DNA from: Marinomonas primoryensis
GTDB taxonomy: Bacteria > Pseudomonadota > Gammaproteobacteria > Pseudomonadales > Marinomonadaceae
NCBI RefSeq assembly: GCF_013372285.1
Contig: NZ_CP054301.1
Coordinates: 1,288,001 to 1,352,000 of the forward strand
Direction: 5' to 3'
Length of the DNA: 64,000 nucleotides
Every line of letters begins with the position of its first letter. Position 1 is the first letter of the stretch. The notes beneath the pieces are model-generated. The model was not told the DNA's origin, made no database searches, and was given only the letters and a program-made list of their open reading frames with translations. Below are positions 29,855-39,789 of the stretch, piece by piece. The translations under genes and the position numbers were made by a program.

Positions 29855-31117
29855 CTAGTAGGAGCGAGTGTCTGTCGGGAAGGCTCTAAGCTGATGAGTA
29901 ACAGCACGAGCACCTGGATCTTGTATTGGAATGACCAAATGAATAGGGGTGTTTGGTGGCATATAAGTGATGTCGAGAAAATCTTTGTGCAAATAATCGC
30001 TGGGTGCAAAGAGGCGAGCCGCAACAGGTAAACCATTCAAATCAAAAAACTCGAGTGCGATTTTAGGCATAGGCTGAGAAAAATCACTGGTATTGGTAAT
30101 AATGGCATTGACCAATAGTGTGTTTGGAATAGAGGGGTGGCTTTGTATGCGTACATGCTGAATCGTAATGGCGTTTATATTCTCAAACCTTGGTAGGACA
30201 CAACCAGAGTAAGAACAAATGGTTCTGTAAATAGATCGAAAGTTAGAAGAGCTACTGCCTTCTACAAAAAAATGCGTAGCAACTTGACCTGATAATAAGG
30301 CGAGACCCAGTAATGAGGCAAAAAACCACAACCAAGGGTGCGTGTTCTTTTTGCGAGTAGAAGGCTCATTCTCTCCCAATAGAGGCGCTAGGCTTTGTTG
30401 GGCGGATAGTTGCTCAAGAATGCTGTGCTGGTTTTTAATATCAGATGGGCGAGTTTGTTCCGATGCGGTTTGCGCCAAAGAATGCAAAGCAACCATATAA
30501 TCTGGCTCTTTGGCGGGCGCAGCCTGCTTACTGGCGGTTGTTTCAGGTGGTGGCGTACTTTTCGCTGCTTTGTTGGCAGAGGGGGCGCTCGATGTTGCTT
30601 TGAGAGCCGCTTCTACTTCGGCAAGTTCGACTTCCCACGGCGCGGGTTCATCTTGCCTTTTTGCTTCAGTCCGCTTTGCCGCTTTTATGGAGGAGTCTAA
30701 TGGCTGCGGAGTCGTTTCATGATAAGAGTCGTAGTTTGTTTCGGTAATAGCGGGTTTTTCTTCGCCCAGTGGATTCAGATCTTCATCATTGAATAAGGTA
30801 TGCAGCCAGTCTGGATTGACTATTTCTTCAGCTGGGGCAAGTCGAGTGTCGACGACTTTGTCTGTGCTCCTGGGTTCGACAGGTAGGGGCGTGCTATCAA
30901 CTTGTGCTTGCTCTTTCGCAACAGTGGTGCTTTTTGGTTGTTTGTTGTCCGTGGTGGACTTGCTGAGAATGGCTTTGTTATCTGCTACTTTGGCGGCATC
31001 AAAAATATGAAAGCATTGGCCACATCGGACTTTCCCCTTGGCCATGCTTAATACTTCATCGCTTACACGAAATGCGGTTGAACATTTAGGGCAACGTGTA
31101 ATTAGGCTATTGGCCAT
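29855..31117 (-). CDS. Zinc-ribbon and DUF3426 domain membrane protein
   Basis: 420 residues. The N-terminus is an MJ0042-type zinc ribbon (CPKCSTAF and CGQCFHIFDA). A long low-complexity linker rich in Pro, Ala, Thr and Glu follows, then one membrane helix near residue 265 (WLWFFASLLGLALLSG) and a C-terminal DUF3426 domain outside the membrane. It commonly lies between prmA and dusB, as here; the function is unknown. Confidence 0.88.
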   Translation of the reverse strand: MANSLITRCPKCSTAFRVSDEVLSMAKGKVRCGQCFHIFDAAKVADNKAILSKSTTDNKQPKSTTVAKEQAQVDSTPLPVEPRSTDKVVDTRLAPAEEIVNPDWLHTLFNDEDLNPLGEEKPAITETNYDSYHETTPQPLDSSIKAAKRTEAKRQDEPAPWEVELAEVEAALKATSSAPSANKAAKSTPPPETTASKQAAPAKEPDYMVALHSLAQTASEQTRPSDIKNQHSILEQLSAQQSLAPLLGENEPSTRKKNTHPWLWFFASLLGLALLSGQVATHFFVEGSSSSNFRSIYRTICSYSGCVLPRFENINAITIQHVRIQSHPSIPNTLLVNAIITNTSDFSQPMPKIALEFFDLNGLPVAARLFAPSDYLHKDFLDITYMPPNTPIHLVIPIQDPGARAVTHQLRAFPTDTRSY

Positions 31118-31162
31118 GGAGTAGTATCTTCCTGTTTAAAACGGTACTAAATGAATGGAGTG

Positions 31163-32053
31163 TTATGCGTTCTTGGTGCCAACAATACGAACCCATTCTT
31201 CCCTTTCCGTAATCGATTCGATCGTAAACCATTCTTGGTACGCTTGAATGACTTCCTCTGCTTGGTTGGCAAGTATGCCAGACAATGCTAATTGACCGCC
31301 GGTTTTAACCAGCGCAGAAATGGTCGGCGCTAAGTGTGCAAGAGGGCCAGCAAGAATGTTAGCGACTACAATATCAGCTTGTAAGTCAGATTCATAAGGT
31401 GGCAACTTTATGTCTATCCGACTTGGATCGATATGATTACGTTGAGCATTTGCTTCGGTTGCTTGGACTGCCTGAGGGTCAATGTCGATACCAACCATAT
31501 TGTTAGCGCCAAGCAGCAAACCTGCAATCCCAAGAATACCAGAGCCACAGCCATAATCTATGATGGTTTTGTTTTCACAGTCGATGCTGTCTAACCATTG
31601 TAGACACAGTGCCGTTGTTGGGTGAGTTCCTGTGCCAAAGGCTAATCCAGGATCTAGCATCAAGGTGACGGCATCAGGGTCTGGTACTTCACGCCAGCTA
31701 GGGCATACCCAAAGGCGTTTGCCAAATTGGATGGGGTGATAGCTGTCCATCCACTCTCTTACCCAATCTTTGTCTTCGAGTATTTCTATTTTCATATCGA
31801 TGTCGGTTTCACCAAGGGACGTGGCCTTGTGTTCAACGACTGGGCGAATGTGTTCAATGTCTGCATCGGCTTCGAACAGACCTGTGATCTTAGTGTTTTT
31901 CCACAATGGTGTTGTGTTTAACTCTGGTTCGTACACTGGATCGTCATGAACGTCTTCAAAAGTGACAACCAAAGCGCCGCAGTCGAGAAGTGTGTCTTCG
32001 AAAGCAGGAACGTGATCTGGAGTGGTGTGGATACGAATTTGAAGCCAAGGCAT
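31163..32053 (-). CDS. prmA: Ribosomal protein L11 methyltransferase
   Basis: SAM-dependent trimethylation of L11. The C-terminal Rossmann domain shows DPGLAFGTGTHPTTALCL, DYGCGSGILGIAGLLLGA and DIVVANILAGPL, the family signature. I prefer ATG 32053 (MPWLQIRIHT), which gives 296 residues; the frame is open to 32077. First gene of prmA-DUF3426, with a terminator between it and accC upstream. Confidence 0.97.
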   Translation of the reverse strand: MPWLQIRIHTTPDHVPAFEDTLLDCGALVVTFEDVHDDPVYEPELNTTPLWKNTKITGLFEADADIEHIRPVVEHKATSLGETDIDMKIEILEDKDWVREWMDSYHPIQFGKRLWVCPSWREVPDPDAVTLMLDPGLAFGTGTHPTTALCLQWLDSIDCENKTIIDYGCGSGILGIAGLLLGANNMVGIDIDPQAVQATEANAQRNHIDPSRIDIKLPPYESDLQADIVVANILAGPLAHLAPTISALVKTGGQLALSGILANQAEEVIQAYQEWFTIESITEREEWVRIVGTKNA

Positions 32054-32127
32054 AAAGTGGAGTCCAACAATAAACAAAACAAGAATAGAATAGCGAAGCT
32101 TGGTGCGAGAGGCGAGAGGAAAATGAT

Positions 32128-32160
32128 TGTCCCTAGTGATTTATGTCATCACTAGGGACA
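32128..32160. terminator. Hairpin terminator between accC and prmA
   Basis: TGTCCCTAGTGA and its reverse complement TCACTAGGGACA, with a 9-base loop. It lies 13 bp past the accC stop on the minus strand. The following T-content is moderate. Confidence 0.75.
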
Positions 32161-32172
32161 AAACGACCGTTT

Positions 32173-33513
32173 TTATAGGCCGAGTTTTTTCTCTAAATAA
32201 TGGATATTAACGCCACCAGCAATGAAATTAGCGTCATTTACTAGTTCTTTTTGGAGCTCTATATTGGTTTTAATACCATCGATGAATGTTTCATCTAGAG
32301 CGCCGGAAAGGCGTTTTAATGCAGCTGTACGGTCTGGCGCATGGCAAATGATTTTGGCAATCATGGAGTCATACGTTGGTGGAACTGTGTAGCCACTGTA
32401 TAGGTGAGAGTCAACACGAACACCCATACCACCTGGCGCGTGGAAGTAATCCACTTTACCTGGGCATGGCATGAAAGTTTTAGAGTCTTCCGCATTGATA
32501 CGAGACTCAACGGCGTGACCGTTTAGCTTGATATCTTCTTGTTTCATTGACAGTTTCAAACCACTGGCAATACGAAGCTGCTCTTTCACGATATCAACAC
32601 CTGTCACCATTTCAGTCACTGGGTGCTCAACCTGAACGCGGGTGTTCATTTCGATAAAGTAGAAATGGCCATCTTCGTACAAGAACTCGAACGTACCCGC
32701 ACCGCGGTAATTAATCTTGATACAAGCATCTACACAGGCTTTAAAACAAGCTTGGCGTGATGTTTCATCAAGCATTGGTGCTGGCGCTTCTTCCAATACT
32801 TTCTGGTGACGACGTTGTAATGAACAATCTCGGTCATACAAATGAACCGCGTTGCCTTGGCCGTCAGCCAATATTTGTACTTCTACGTGGCGAGGGTTTT
32901 GTAGGAATTTTTCCATATAAACCGTGCTATCACCAAAGTAAGACCCTGCTTCAGACTGTGTGATGCTAATGGATTTTAGCAGGCTGCCTTCGTTGTGAAC
33001 AACGCGCATACCACGACCACCACCACCGGCAGCGGCTTTTACAATGACAGGGAAACCGATTTCATTAGCGACACGAATGCACTCTTCTGGATCAGTCGGT
33101 ACTGGACCGTTTGAACCCGGAACAGTTGGCACACCTGCTGCTTTCATTGCTTTAATAGCAGAGACTTTATCGCCCATTAAGCGAATTGTTTCTGCTTTAG
33201 GTCCGATGAAAGTAAAGCCAGAGCGTTCAACTTGCTCTGCGAAATCTGCATTCTCTGCAAGGAAACCATAGCCTGGGTGAATAGCAGACGTGTCTGTTAA
33301 TTCTGCCGCACTGATGATTGCAGGAATGTTTAGATAGCTTTGTGCTGAGGGATTTGGCCCTATGCAGATAGACTCGTCTGCAAGGCGCACGTGTAACAAG
33401 TCGCGGTCAATTTTAGAGTGAACCGCAACAGTTTTGATACCGAGTTCTTTACACGCACGTAAAATACGTAGCGCGATTTCGCCTCGGTTAGCAATCAATA
33501 CCTTATCGAGCAT
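32173..33513 (-). CDS. accC: Acetyl-CoA carboxylase, biotin carboxylase subunit
   Basis: ATP-dependent carboxylation of biotin on AccB, the first half of malonyl-CoA synthesis. The 446-residue ATP-grasp protein starts [20 protein letters not shown]; the glycine loop [10 protein letters not shown] and [13 protein letters not shown] are intact. It follows accB by 21 bp in the conserved accBC operon. Confidence 0.98.
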   Translation of the reverse strand: MLDKVLIANRGEIALRILRACKELGIKTVAVHSKIDRDLLHVRLADESICIGPNPSAQSYLNIPAIISAAELTDTSAIHPGYGFLAENADFAEQVERSGFTFIGPKAETIRLMGDKVSAIKAMKAAGVPTVPGSNGPVPTDPEECIRVANEIGFPVIVKAAAGGGGRGMRVVHNEGSLLKSISITQSEAGSYFGDSTVYMEKFLQNPRHVEVQILADGQGNAVHLYDRDCSLQRRHQKVLEEAPAPMLDETSRQACFKACVDACIKINYRGAGTFEFLYEDGHFYFIEMNTRVQVEHPVTEMVTGVDIVKEQLRIASGLKLSMKQEDIKLNGHAVESRINAEDSKTFMPCPGKVDYFHAPGGMGVRVDSHLYSGYTVPPTYDSMIAKIICHAPDRTAALKRLSGALDETFIDGIKTNIELQKELVNDANFIAGGVNIHYLEKKLGL

Positions 33514-33534
33514 GATGAAACCTACTGCTTTGGA

Positions 33535-33975
33535 TTAAATGATAGTAATAAGTGGCTGATCGAATTCAACTGGTTCGCCGTCTTCAACAAGAATAGCGCC
33601 AATTGTGCCAGACTTATCAGCTTCAATTTGGTTCATCATTTTCATTGCTTCAACGATACAGATTGTATCGCCAGCATTAACCTTTTGGCCAACTTCAATA
33701 AAAGACTTAGCACCTGGTGCAGAAGACTTGTAGTAAGTACCGACCATAGGAGAATTGACGATATGTCCTGCGATCGCGGCTGGTGCTTCAGGAGCCGCCG
33801 TAGGGGCAACTGGAGCTGGCGCTTGAGGTGCCATCATTGGAGCAGCCATTTGTGCCATAACAGGGGCACCACCACGACTAATGCGAACGGCTTCTTCGCC
33901 TTCTTTAATTTCAATCTCGTAGACGTTGGATTCTTCTAAAAGCTCGATTAGTTTTTTGATTTTACGAATGTCCAT
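33535..33975 (-). CDS. accB: Acetyl-CoA carboxylase biotin carboxyl carrier protein
   Basis: Carries biotin between AccC and the carboxyltransferase. The 146-residue protein has an N-terminal helical region, a Pro/Ala-rich linker (about 40-70) and a biotinyl domain with EAMKMMNQ, where K112 is the biotinylation site. About 225 bp separates it from dsbD upstream; in many relatives aroQ is placed there and is absent here. Confidence 0.98.
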   Translation of the reverse strand: MDIRKIKKLIELLEESNVYEIEIKEGEEAVRISRGGAPVMAQMAAPMMAPQAPAPVAPTAAPEAPAAIAGHIVNSPMVGTYYKSSAPGAKSFIEVGQKVNAGDTICIVEAMKMMNQIEADKSGTIGAILVEDGEPVEFDQPLITII

Positions 33976-34200
33976 GATTACTCTCTTCTGTCTGTATTTG
34001 TGGCTCAGTGTTTGTGTCAGTCACTGACTATTATAATTCTGCGTACGTTATTCTGTAACAGCGCTTTTATAAAATACATTTTGTAAAAGCTGGTAACCCG
34101 AAATTATCGATAAAAAGCGTGATATTGTCCAGTTATGCGGCAAAAAAACCTAAAAATGTTTGTGTTGGTTGTTTTTTGATCCCTTGTAAACCATCTTCTT

Positions 34201-36036
34201 TTATTGATGAGTAATGGTATCTAAACGATCGATTAGAGAGCGTTTTGTCGGCTCACCCATCAAGCTGAGCTCTTTTCGCTCTTTTCCTTCAGTGTCTAAA
34301 AAAACCAACGATGGTGGCCCAAATAAATTGAACTGTTTCATTAGGGCTTGGTTGTTGATTGAGTTCTCTGTCACATCGACTCTAATCAGCCGTACCTTGT
34401 CGAGACGCGGCAACACCTCGGCAGACACAAACATTTCTTCTAGCACTTTGCAGCTGATGCACCAATCTGCATAAAGGTCCAATACAATAGGGCGAGTATC
34501 TTGACTCGCAATAATAGCATCGAGCTCCTCCAAGCTGGTGATAGTGGCATCAAACACTCTGATATCTTCGTTTATATGTATTGAGGTTGAGGATAACTTT
34601 TTCAAGGGCTGTAACGGACTGCTGCTGCCGGTCAAACCACCGATGAATTCAGTGGTTCCAAGAAGGAAAAATCCTAACGCCAGAAACCAGCGAAAAGGGT
34701 GTGAGGAAACTTGATGTGCTCGGTGAATAAAGTAACTGCTGACAGCAAGTGCTAGAAGGCTCCATAAATACAAATGGCTACTGACAGGTAACCAGCGAGT
34801 AATTAACCAAATGGACATTGCGAGCAGTGCAAACCCCATGAACACTTTAATGTCATGAAGCCATTCGCCACTTTTAGGCAGTACTTTCGGGCCGAATAGA
34901 CCAACTAGTAGCAGTGGAACTCCCATACCAAGTGCCATGATAAACAGCATCATCGCGCCATACCACGCATCACCTTGGCTACTTATATATAGAAGTGTTC
35001 CTGCTAATGGCGCCGAAACGCAAGGTGAAACAATTAATGTAGAAAACACCCCAGCCAGAAAAATACTTATGCTCGATTTCCACGCAGAATCCGAAGGTTT
35101 ACTGGTCATTTGTAGTCGTTGTTGCCATGCCATTGGCAGTCTTAACTCATAAACACCAAACATTGCTAAAGCGAGTGCAACAAAAAGAAGGGCGCTAATG
35201 ACCAATAAAACAGGGTTTTGTAATTGTGCTTGTAAGTTCAATTGAGTGCCGAAAATACCGACTAATCCACCAATGGCGGCATAAGTCAGTGCCATGGCCA
35301 AAACGTAAACCAAACTGTAATAGAATGCGCCTAACTTCGAGTGGCGAGTGCCAATAACAATTGCGCTGACAATAGGGACCATCGGAAGAACACAGGGCGT
35401 GAAAGATAAGAGTAAGCCCAGTCCAAATAAAACAGTTAAAGTGATCCATGGGCTGCTTGTCTGGAGTAGTTGAGTCACGGATTGTGCTTCAGAAGGTAAA
35501 ACAAGCTTGTCTTTTGAAGGCGTGGACGTGTTGCTAAATTGAGAGGCTAAAAGGCTTTTTGGCGCCTCCGAAGATAAGGCTGGCACAATGAATTGTATGG
35601 GCATTTTCTGTGGCGCATAGCATAGACCCTTATCGGCACAGCCTTGATAAGAAAGGAATCCATTAATTTGGGTACCAGCAGCAAGCTTAATATCATAATA
35701 AATAGGCAGAGTGAGTTGGTGACGATAAACCGTGACGTCACCATAATAAGCATCTTGTTTGTTTTCGCCGACCGGAAATGCAGAAAAATGCAGGTTATCG
35801 GCCTGTTCGCCAGACAAACTAAACTGTTCTTGATATAAATAGTAACCGTCGCTAATCTGCCACGTCGCTACCATTTTACCGTCTTTAGGAGCTGATGTTG
35901 AGAGTTGAAAAGCTTGCTCAACAGGCAAAAAATCTGGTTGAGAAAGCGATGTCGTGGGAGCAAAAGTGAAAGCCTGAGACGTACTGTGAAGCGTGAGTAA
36001 GAACAATAGAGCAAGTAGGCGCATAAAAATCTTCAA
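34201..36036 (-). CDS. dsbD: Thiol:disulfide interchange protein DsbD
   Basis: Moves reducing power from cytoplasmic thioredoxin to periplasmic proteins such as DsbC. All three parts are visible in 611 residues: a signal peptide and N-terminal domain with its Cys pair (CADKGLCYAP), an eight-helix core with the reactive Cys in SFTPCVLPM and IVSPCVSAPLAG, and a C-terminal thioredoxin-like domain with WCISCK. Monocistronic and divergent from the lipoprotein gene. Confidence 0.95.
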   Translation of the reverse strand: MKIFMRLLALLFLLTLHSTSQAFTFAPTTSLSQPDFLPVEQAFQLSTSAPKDGKMVATWQISDGYYLYQEQFSLSGEQADNLHFSAFPVGENKQDAYYGDVTVYRHQLTLPIYYDIKLAAGTQINGFLSYQGCADKGLCYAPQKMPIQFIVPALSSEAPKSLLASQFSNTSTPSKDKLVLPSEAQSVTQLLQTSSPWITLTVLFGLGLLLSFTPCVLPMVPIVSAIVIGTRHSKLGAFYYSLVYVLAMALTYAAIGGLVGIFGTQLNLQAQLQNPVLLVISALLFVALALAMFGVYELRLPMAWQQRLQMTSKPSDSAWKSSISIFLAGVFSTLIVSPCVSAPLAGTLLYISSQGDAWYGAMMLFIMALGMGVPLLLVGLFGPKVLPKSGEWLHDIKVFMGFALLAMSIWLITRWLPVSSHLYLWSLLALAVSSYFIHRAHQVSSHPFRWFLALGFFLLGTTEFIGGLTGSSSPLQPLKKLSSTSIHINEDIRVFDATITSLEELDAIIASQDTRPIVLDLYADWCISCKVLEEMFVSAEVLPRLDKVRLIRVDVTENSINNQALMKQFNLFGPPSLVFLDTEGKERKELSLMGEPTKRSLIDRLDTITHQ

Positions 36037-36141
36037 TCAGATTGAACGTGTTGTTTAAATATAACATGCTTGTTTCATCATATTCGATGGTCAGTGTAGA
36101 CTACCAATCCACCTTAAAGTTGCCAATCGCAAGGGGACAAA

Positions 36142-36954
36142 TTGAGTAAAAACCAAGTATCTTTTCTATTTATTGCACTTTTCCTTACAGGGTGTCAGAC
36201 AAATATCGCGCCCTCGGAAAGTCACCCATTGCAAGAGAAAGCGCCTGAGTCTGGTTCTAAGTCGGTATCGGCGGAGATAACACCGGAAATCGATGTGCCC
36301 GATGTGAAGAAAACTACCATCATTTCATCGGAGGAAAGAAAGTCGAGAGCAGCTGAACGCTTGACGTTGAGTTTGATTGCACAAGGTGAAGATGCTTTGT
36401 CTGCGGATCGGCTTTTAACGCCAGAAGACGACAACGCTAATTTGTATTTTCAAGCAGCATTAGGTCGAGATCCCGGTAACTTTAAAGCGACTCAGGGGAT
36501 TGCGGCGATTGTGGATGTATACACTCAGTGGGCGTGGGATGCGGCAAGAAACCGAGATTATATTCAATCTGCTCGATATTTAGAGTACGCTCGTTCGGTT
36601 AACCCAGAAGACCCTGTTATTGTCGAAATGACCTCACGTGTCAAAGATCTGAAAGCAAAGCGTGAGCGTACTGCAAAGGTAGTTTCTAAAAAATCAGAGC
36701 CCAAAGAACCACAAGTTGGGCAATATTTATTACCAGAAACGCTTTTTAGTTTGAGCGAAGATGAGATAATTGCCCAAATTCAGCCTATTATAGACGAGGT
36801 TGCAAAAACAGAGCAGGCAATCGAAATTTACTGGCCAAATGACAAACAAGCACGGTTGATTTATCAGATAATCAACAGTCGCGTTACAGCGTTTCGTGTT
36901 CGTGCGATGACCTATCATCGTGCTGATTACATGGTGGAATTAAAACAAGATTAA
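36142..36954 (+). CDS. Lipoprotein of unknown function, possible TPR-like fold
   Basis: 270 residues with a lipoprotein signal peptide: the lipobox LTGC puts the acylated Cys at residue 18. The start codon is TTG with GGGGACAA before it, and gives the right signal-peptide length. The middle is helical, and the phrase YFQAALGRDPGNFKATQGIA looks like a TPR repeat. It precedes the DUF2333 gene by 12 bp, so the two probably work together in the envelope. Confidence 0.75.
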   Translation: MSKNQVSFLFIALFLTGCQTNIAPSESHPLQEKAPESGSKSVSAEITPEIDVPDVKKTTIISSEERKSRAAERLTLSLIAQGEDALSADRLLTPEDDNANLYFQAALGRDPGNFKATQGIAAIVDVYTQWAWDAARNRDYIQSARYLEYARSVNPEDPVIVEMTSRVKDLKAKRERTAKVVSKKSEPKEPQVGQYLLPETLFSLSEDEIIAQIQPIIDEVAKTEQAIEIYWPNDKQARLIYQIINSRVTAFRVRAMTYHRADYMVELKQD

Positions 36955-36966
36955 GGTAGGTCAATA

Positions 36967-37974
36967 ATGTCGTGGATAACGAATAAATTACAGGGTTTAA
37001 CGCCAAGTATTAACTTTTCAAGTATGGGGAAAGTAGCCGTATCTGTTGTATTGGTTGTCGCTGTGCTGTTGACCTTTTTGGGTATGTATTGGAGCAGTGA
37101 GCCAGATCAATTTGATGTGGTATCCACCGCCAAAGAAAAAGCCGCAGCACAAGGCTACTTGAACAACAGTAAAAAACTGGTTGTTGGTTACACAACTGCC
37201 AGCACATTGCACACCATTGTGGAAACGCTGCTAGATAAACCGGGCGGCTTCATTACCAATGATATTTTGCCTCCGGGTCTCTTTATGGACAACATGCCAG
37301 CGTGGGAATTTGGCGTACTGGTTCAGTCACGAGATTTGGCACGGGCTTTTCGTAAAGAATTTAGCCGTTCACAATCTCAATCCACAGAAGACGTGAACTT
37401 AAAAATAGCAGAACCGCAATTTAATTTTGATACCAAAAGCTGGGCATTGCCATCCAGTGAAAGCGAATACCGTCGTGGTAACAAAGAGTTGATGGAGTAC
37501 CTAAATCGTTTAGCGACCAACGATTCCCAATTTTATGCACGTGCTGATAACCTTTCGGATTGGTTGTCTGACGTTAGTACTCGTTTAGGCAGTTTGTCTC
37601 AGCGTTTATCCGCAAGTGTGATAGATGATGAGCCTCAACTGGAATCGGATGAAAATAGCCGCTACGTGCGCACACCTTGGTCAAAAGTAGACGATGTTTT
37701 CTATGAAGCGCGCGGTACAAGCTGGGCTCTGGTTCACATGCTTCGAGCGGTAGAAGTAGACTTCTTTTTTACCTTGCAGGATAAAAATGCCCTTGTTAGC
37801 TTGCGTCAAATTATTCGTGAACTGGAAGCAACCCAGGCCAATGTTTGGTCTCCATTCATCTTAAATGGCAGTGGTTTTGGCGTATTGGCCAACCATTCTT
37901 TGGTAATGGCGTCTTACGTCTCACGTGCTAATACAGCGATTATCGACCTTCGTCGTTTGCTTGAACAAGGCTAG
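36967..37974 (+). CDS. DUF2333 family membrane-anchored protein
   Basis: 335 residues with one N-terminal membrane helix (about 22-44) and a large, probably periplasmic, helical domain. Blocks such as LVVGYTTASTLHTIVETLLDKPGGF and the PPGLFMDNMPAWE stretch are typical of DUF2333. The function is unknown. It is co-directional with, and close behind, the lipoprotein gene. Confidence 0.85.
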   Translation: MSWITNKLQGLTPSINFSSMGKVAVSVVLVVAVLLTFLGMYWSSEPDQFDVVSTAKEKAAAQGYLNNSKKLVVGYTTASTLHTIVETLLDKPGGFITNDILPPGLFMDNMPAWEFGVLVQSRDLARAFRKEFSRSQSQSTEDVNLKIAEPQFNFDTKSWALPSSESEYRRGNKELMEYLNRLATNDSQFYARADNLSDWLSDVSTRLGSLSQRLSASVIDDEPQLESDENSRYVRTPWSKVDDVFYEARGTSWALVHMLRAVEVDFFFTLQDKNALVSLRQIIRELEATQANVWSPFILNGSGFGVLANHSLVMASYVSRANTAIIDLRRLLEQG

Positions 37975-37984
37975 CGCGGCGTTT

Positions 37985-38488
37985 ATGACAATGAACCATA
38001 GCAGGGTAATTCGTCCGGCCATGTTGGACGATGCCCCTGTTATATTGGATATATTCCAACAATGCGACCTGTTTGCTAGCACTGGTTATCGACAAGATAA
38101 TATTAACTTGATTGATGTAATGGACTGGTTAGAAAGCGTCACAGACAAACATCCCCTGTTGGTGCTTGAAGAGCAGGGTATCGTTATTGCTTGGTGCTCT
38201 GTCGAAGCCTTTTATGGATTACCCGCCTTTGATACCGCTTGTGAAATTAGCTTCTACGTCTTGCCAAATTGGCAGGGTCAAGGCATCGCAACGCAACTTT
38301 TTCGTCACCTAGAAACGCACCGAACCGAACTTGGTTTTACCCACCTTATTGCCTATGTCTATTCTAGTAACTTCAACAGCCAAGGCTTTTTCAAACGTCA
38401 GGGGTTTGATGAATGGGGTTTATTACCAAACATCGCCCAGAATGAAAACATCACAGAAGATGTTTACCTTCTTGGAAGACAGTTTTAG
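37985..38488 (+). CDS. GNAT family N-acetyltransferase
   Basis: Acyl-CoA-dependent acetyltransferase of about 168 residues, resembling phosphinothricin acetyltransferase-like proteins. The acetyl-CoA loop region FYVLPNWQGQGIATQLFRHL and the later YVYSSNFNSQGFFKRQGF are typical. The ATG at 37985 lies 10 bp after the DUF2333 stop; the frame is open back to 37925 inside that gene, which I reject as the start. Substrate unknown. Confidence 0.85.
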   Translation: MTMNHSRVIRPAMLDDAPVILDIFQQCDLFASTGYRQDNINLIDVMDWLESVTDKHPLLVLEEQGIVIAWCSVEAFYGLPAFDTACEISFYVLPNWQGQGIATQLFRHLETHRTELGFTHLIAYVYSSNFNSQGFFKRQGFDEWGLLPNIAQNENITEDVYLLGRQF

Positions 38489-39249
38489 CTTTCTTATTCT
38501 GCTTTCAATTCAGGAAAAGCTAAGCGGGGACTAGTTCCTTCCTCTTTCTTCAAGGGGAAGGCGGAGGATGGGGTTAATCTCTTCTTTGGATTCCATTCAA
38601 ATGCTTTGTATTCCCGACCTTTATTCCGCCTTTTAATTCAAGCAAAAGCTGAGCGGGTAACTTTTTGCTAGCGCCCAAAAATTCACTTTAAGATCTTTAA
38701 TGCCTCCTTTTCTTCATAAGAGCATGATTGCTTCCTATGCTCCTTTTATCGTAAGGCATGGATTGTTTATTTGGTGAGAGATTACTCGTCAAACAATGAC
38801 CCTGAAACGCCATAAAGTCGCGCAACTTCGTCGCGTCGAACTGACTTTATCAGAGTATCAAGGGTAGAAAATCAAAGACCGTAGGACAGATGAGCGAAGC
38901 GTAATCCGGCGAAGAAAGCGTAGCTTTCATTGTATGGTAGGTCGAGGCTTTAGCCCGACACGGAATTTAGGTTCCATTCAAACGCTTTGTATCCCCGACC
39001 TTTATTCCGCCTTTTAATTCAAGGAAAAGCTGAGCGGGTAACTTTTTGCTAGCGCCCAAAAACTTCAGTTTAGAGAAAGGCAAAAATTCGCTTTAAGATC
39101 TTTAATGCCTCATTTCTTTCATCTAAGAATAACTTTTCCGACGCTCTGGGGTAGTAAAGCATAGATTGGTTTTTTCTGTTCGAGACGTTGTCTGTTAATG
39201 ACCCTGAAACTCCATAAAGTCGCGCAACTTCGTTGCGTCGAACTGACTT
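38489..39249 (+). repeat. Mosaic interspersed repeat, locus 1 (two partial copies, plus orientation)
   Basis: Two successive copies of a modular repeat. Modules in order are: GC-rich AAGGGGAAGGCGGAGGATGG (38552-38571); TTCCATTCAAATGCTTTG with ACCTTTATTCCGCC; GCGGGTAACTTTTTGCTAGC; CTTTAAGATCTTTAATGCC; GGCATGGATTGTTTATTTGG; and CATAAAGTCGCGCAACTTCG running on to CTGACTT (38811-38848, again at 39213-39249). The first copy ends with a short hairpin, GTCGAGGCTTTAGCCCGAC. Both copies share long near-identical stretches. It lies between the GNAT gene and the IS91-like remnant. Confidence 0.85.
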
Positions 39250-39251
39250 CA

Positions 39252-39447
39252 TCATAAAGGTTTTATGCGAATCCGGCACTATGGCTGTTTGTCCAATGCA
39301 ATAAGAGCGAAAGTGAAGACGCGGGTAGATAAGCAGTTAGACATGTACGAACCGCGAACCAAGGACGGCAGTGAAAAGGCAGCTAAATCAGGATGTTCAT
39401 GCCCTGCTTGTGGCGAGCGTGCAGTGATGTATCTGAGAGTAAAGTGA
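39252..39447 (+). pseudogene. IS91-like transposase, C-terminal remnant
   Basis: An open frame reading KGFMRIRHYGCLSNAIRAK, then a C-x-C-x2-C cluster (CSCPACGER). K-G-F-M-R-I-R-H-(Y/F)-G with a following Cys cluster is typical of the C-terminal end of IS91-family (Y2 rolling-circle) transposases. The catalytic part is missing: the fragment begins directly at the end of a mosaic-repeat copy. The following sequence to 39717, which precedes GTTC, may be the IS91 terminal (ori) end. Confidence 0.6.
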
Positions 39448-39717
39448 CAAAACGACTTCGCATCCTGCTGCCATGGGACAATGGTAGTTAGCGTTAGCAT
39501 ACGGTGAGATCAGTGTATAAAACGGATCGGGTCATAAGGCCTGAGGGAATCGCTTGCCTCGCGGGTCAAATCGCGCTACAAAAGAGCAAATAAAGAACCA
39601 ACATAGCGGCGATCAAAGACCATCTGAAGAGGCATCGTCCAAACAGGCTTTGGTATTTAGCGAGTTATATAACAGGGAAGTCCTACCATGAAAAAAGCAA
39701 ATCCCCTATATAGACCC
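39448..39717 (+). mobile_element. Probable terminal non-coding part of the IS91-like remnant
   Basis: About 270 bases with no credible ORF between the transposase remnant and the first attC. It contains short inverted repeats and ends in CCCCTATATAGACCC directly before GTTC. IS91-family elements are known to insert with their ori end next to GTTC or CTTG. I infer that this is that end and that GTTC belongs to the attC core site GTTCAAC. Confidence 0.4.
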
Positions 39718-39774
39718 GTTCAACAGTGGGTTATAACCGCAGCTACGCTGCTGTATAACCCTTAATTGTTAGGG
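39718..39774 (+). repeat. attC recombination site 0 (57 bp)
   Basis: R'' core GTTCAAC fits RYYYAAC, and R' core GTTAGGG closely fits GTTRRRY. Between them, GGGTTATA (39728-39735) pairs perfectly with TATAACCC (39754-39761) and a smaller CAGC/GCTG stem closes the loop. This is the imperfect hairpin expected of an attC. Cassette 1 begins at the TT of GTTAGGG (39769). Confidence 0.75.
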
Positions 39775-39789
39775 ATTAATGGAATCGCC

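Noticed and set aside
37925..37984. Longer N-terminus for the GNAT protein
   Set aside because: The extension lies inside the DUF2333 gene in another frame and the GNAT fold begins after 37985.
38811..39249. CRISPR-like array
   Set aside because: The repeated blocks are long, differ from copy to copy, are separated by other shared modules instead of unique spacers of constant length, and no cas genes are near.
39070..39279. Minus-strand 69-codon gene
   Set aside because: It is a translation of the mosaic repeat; no RBS, and the same DNA occurs in other copies with broken frames.
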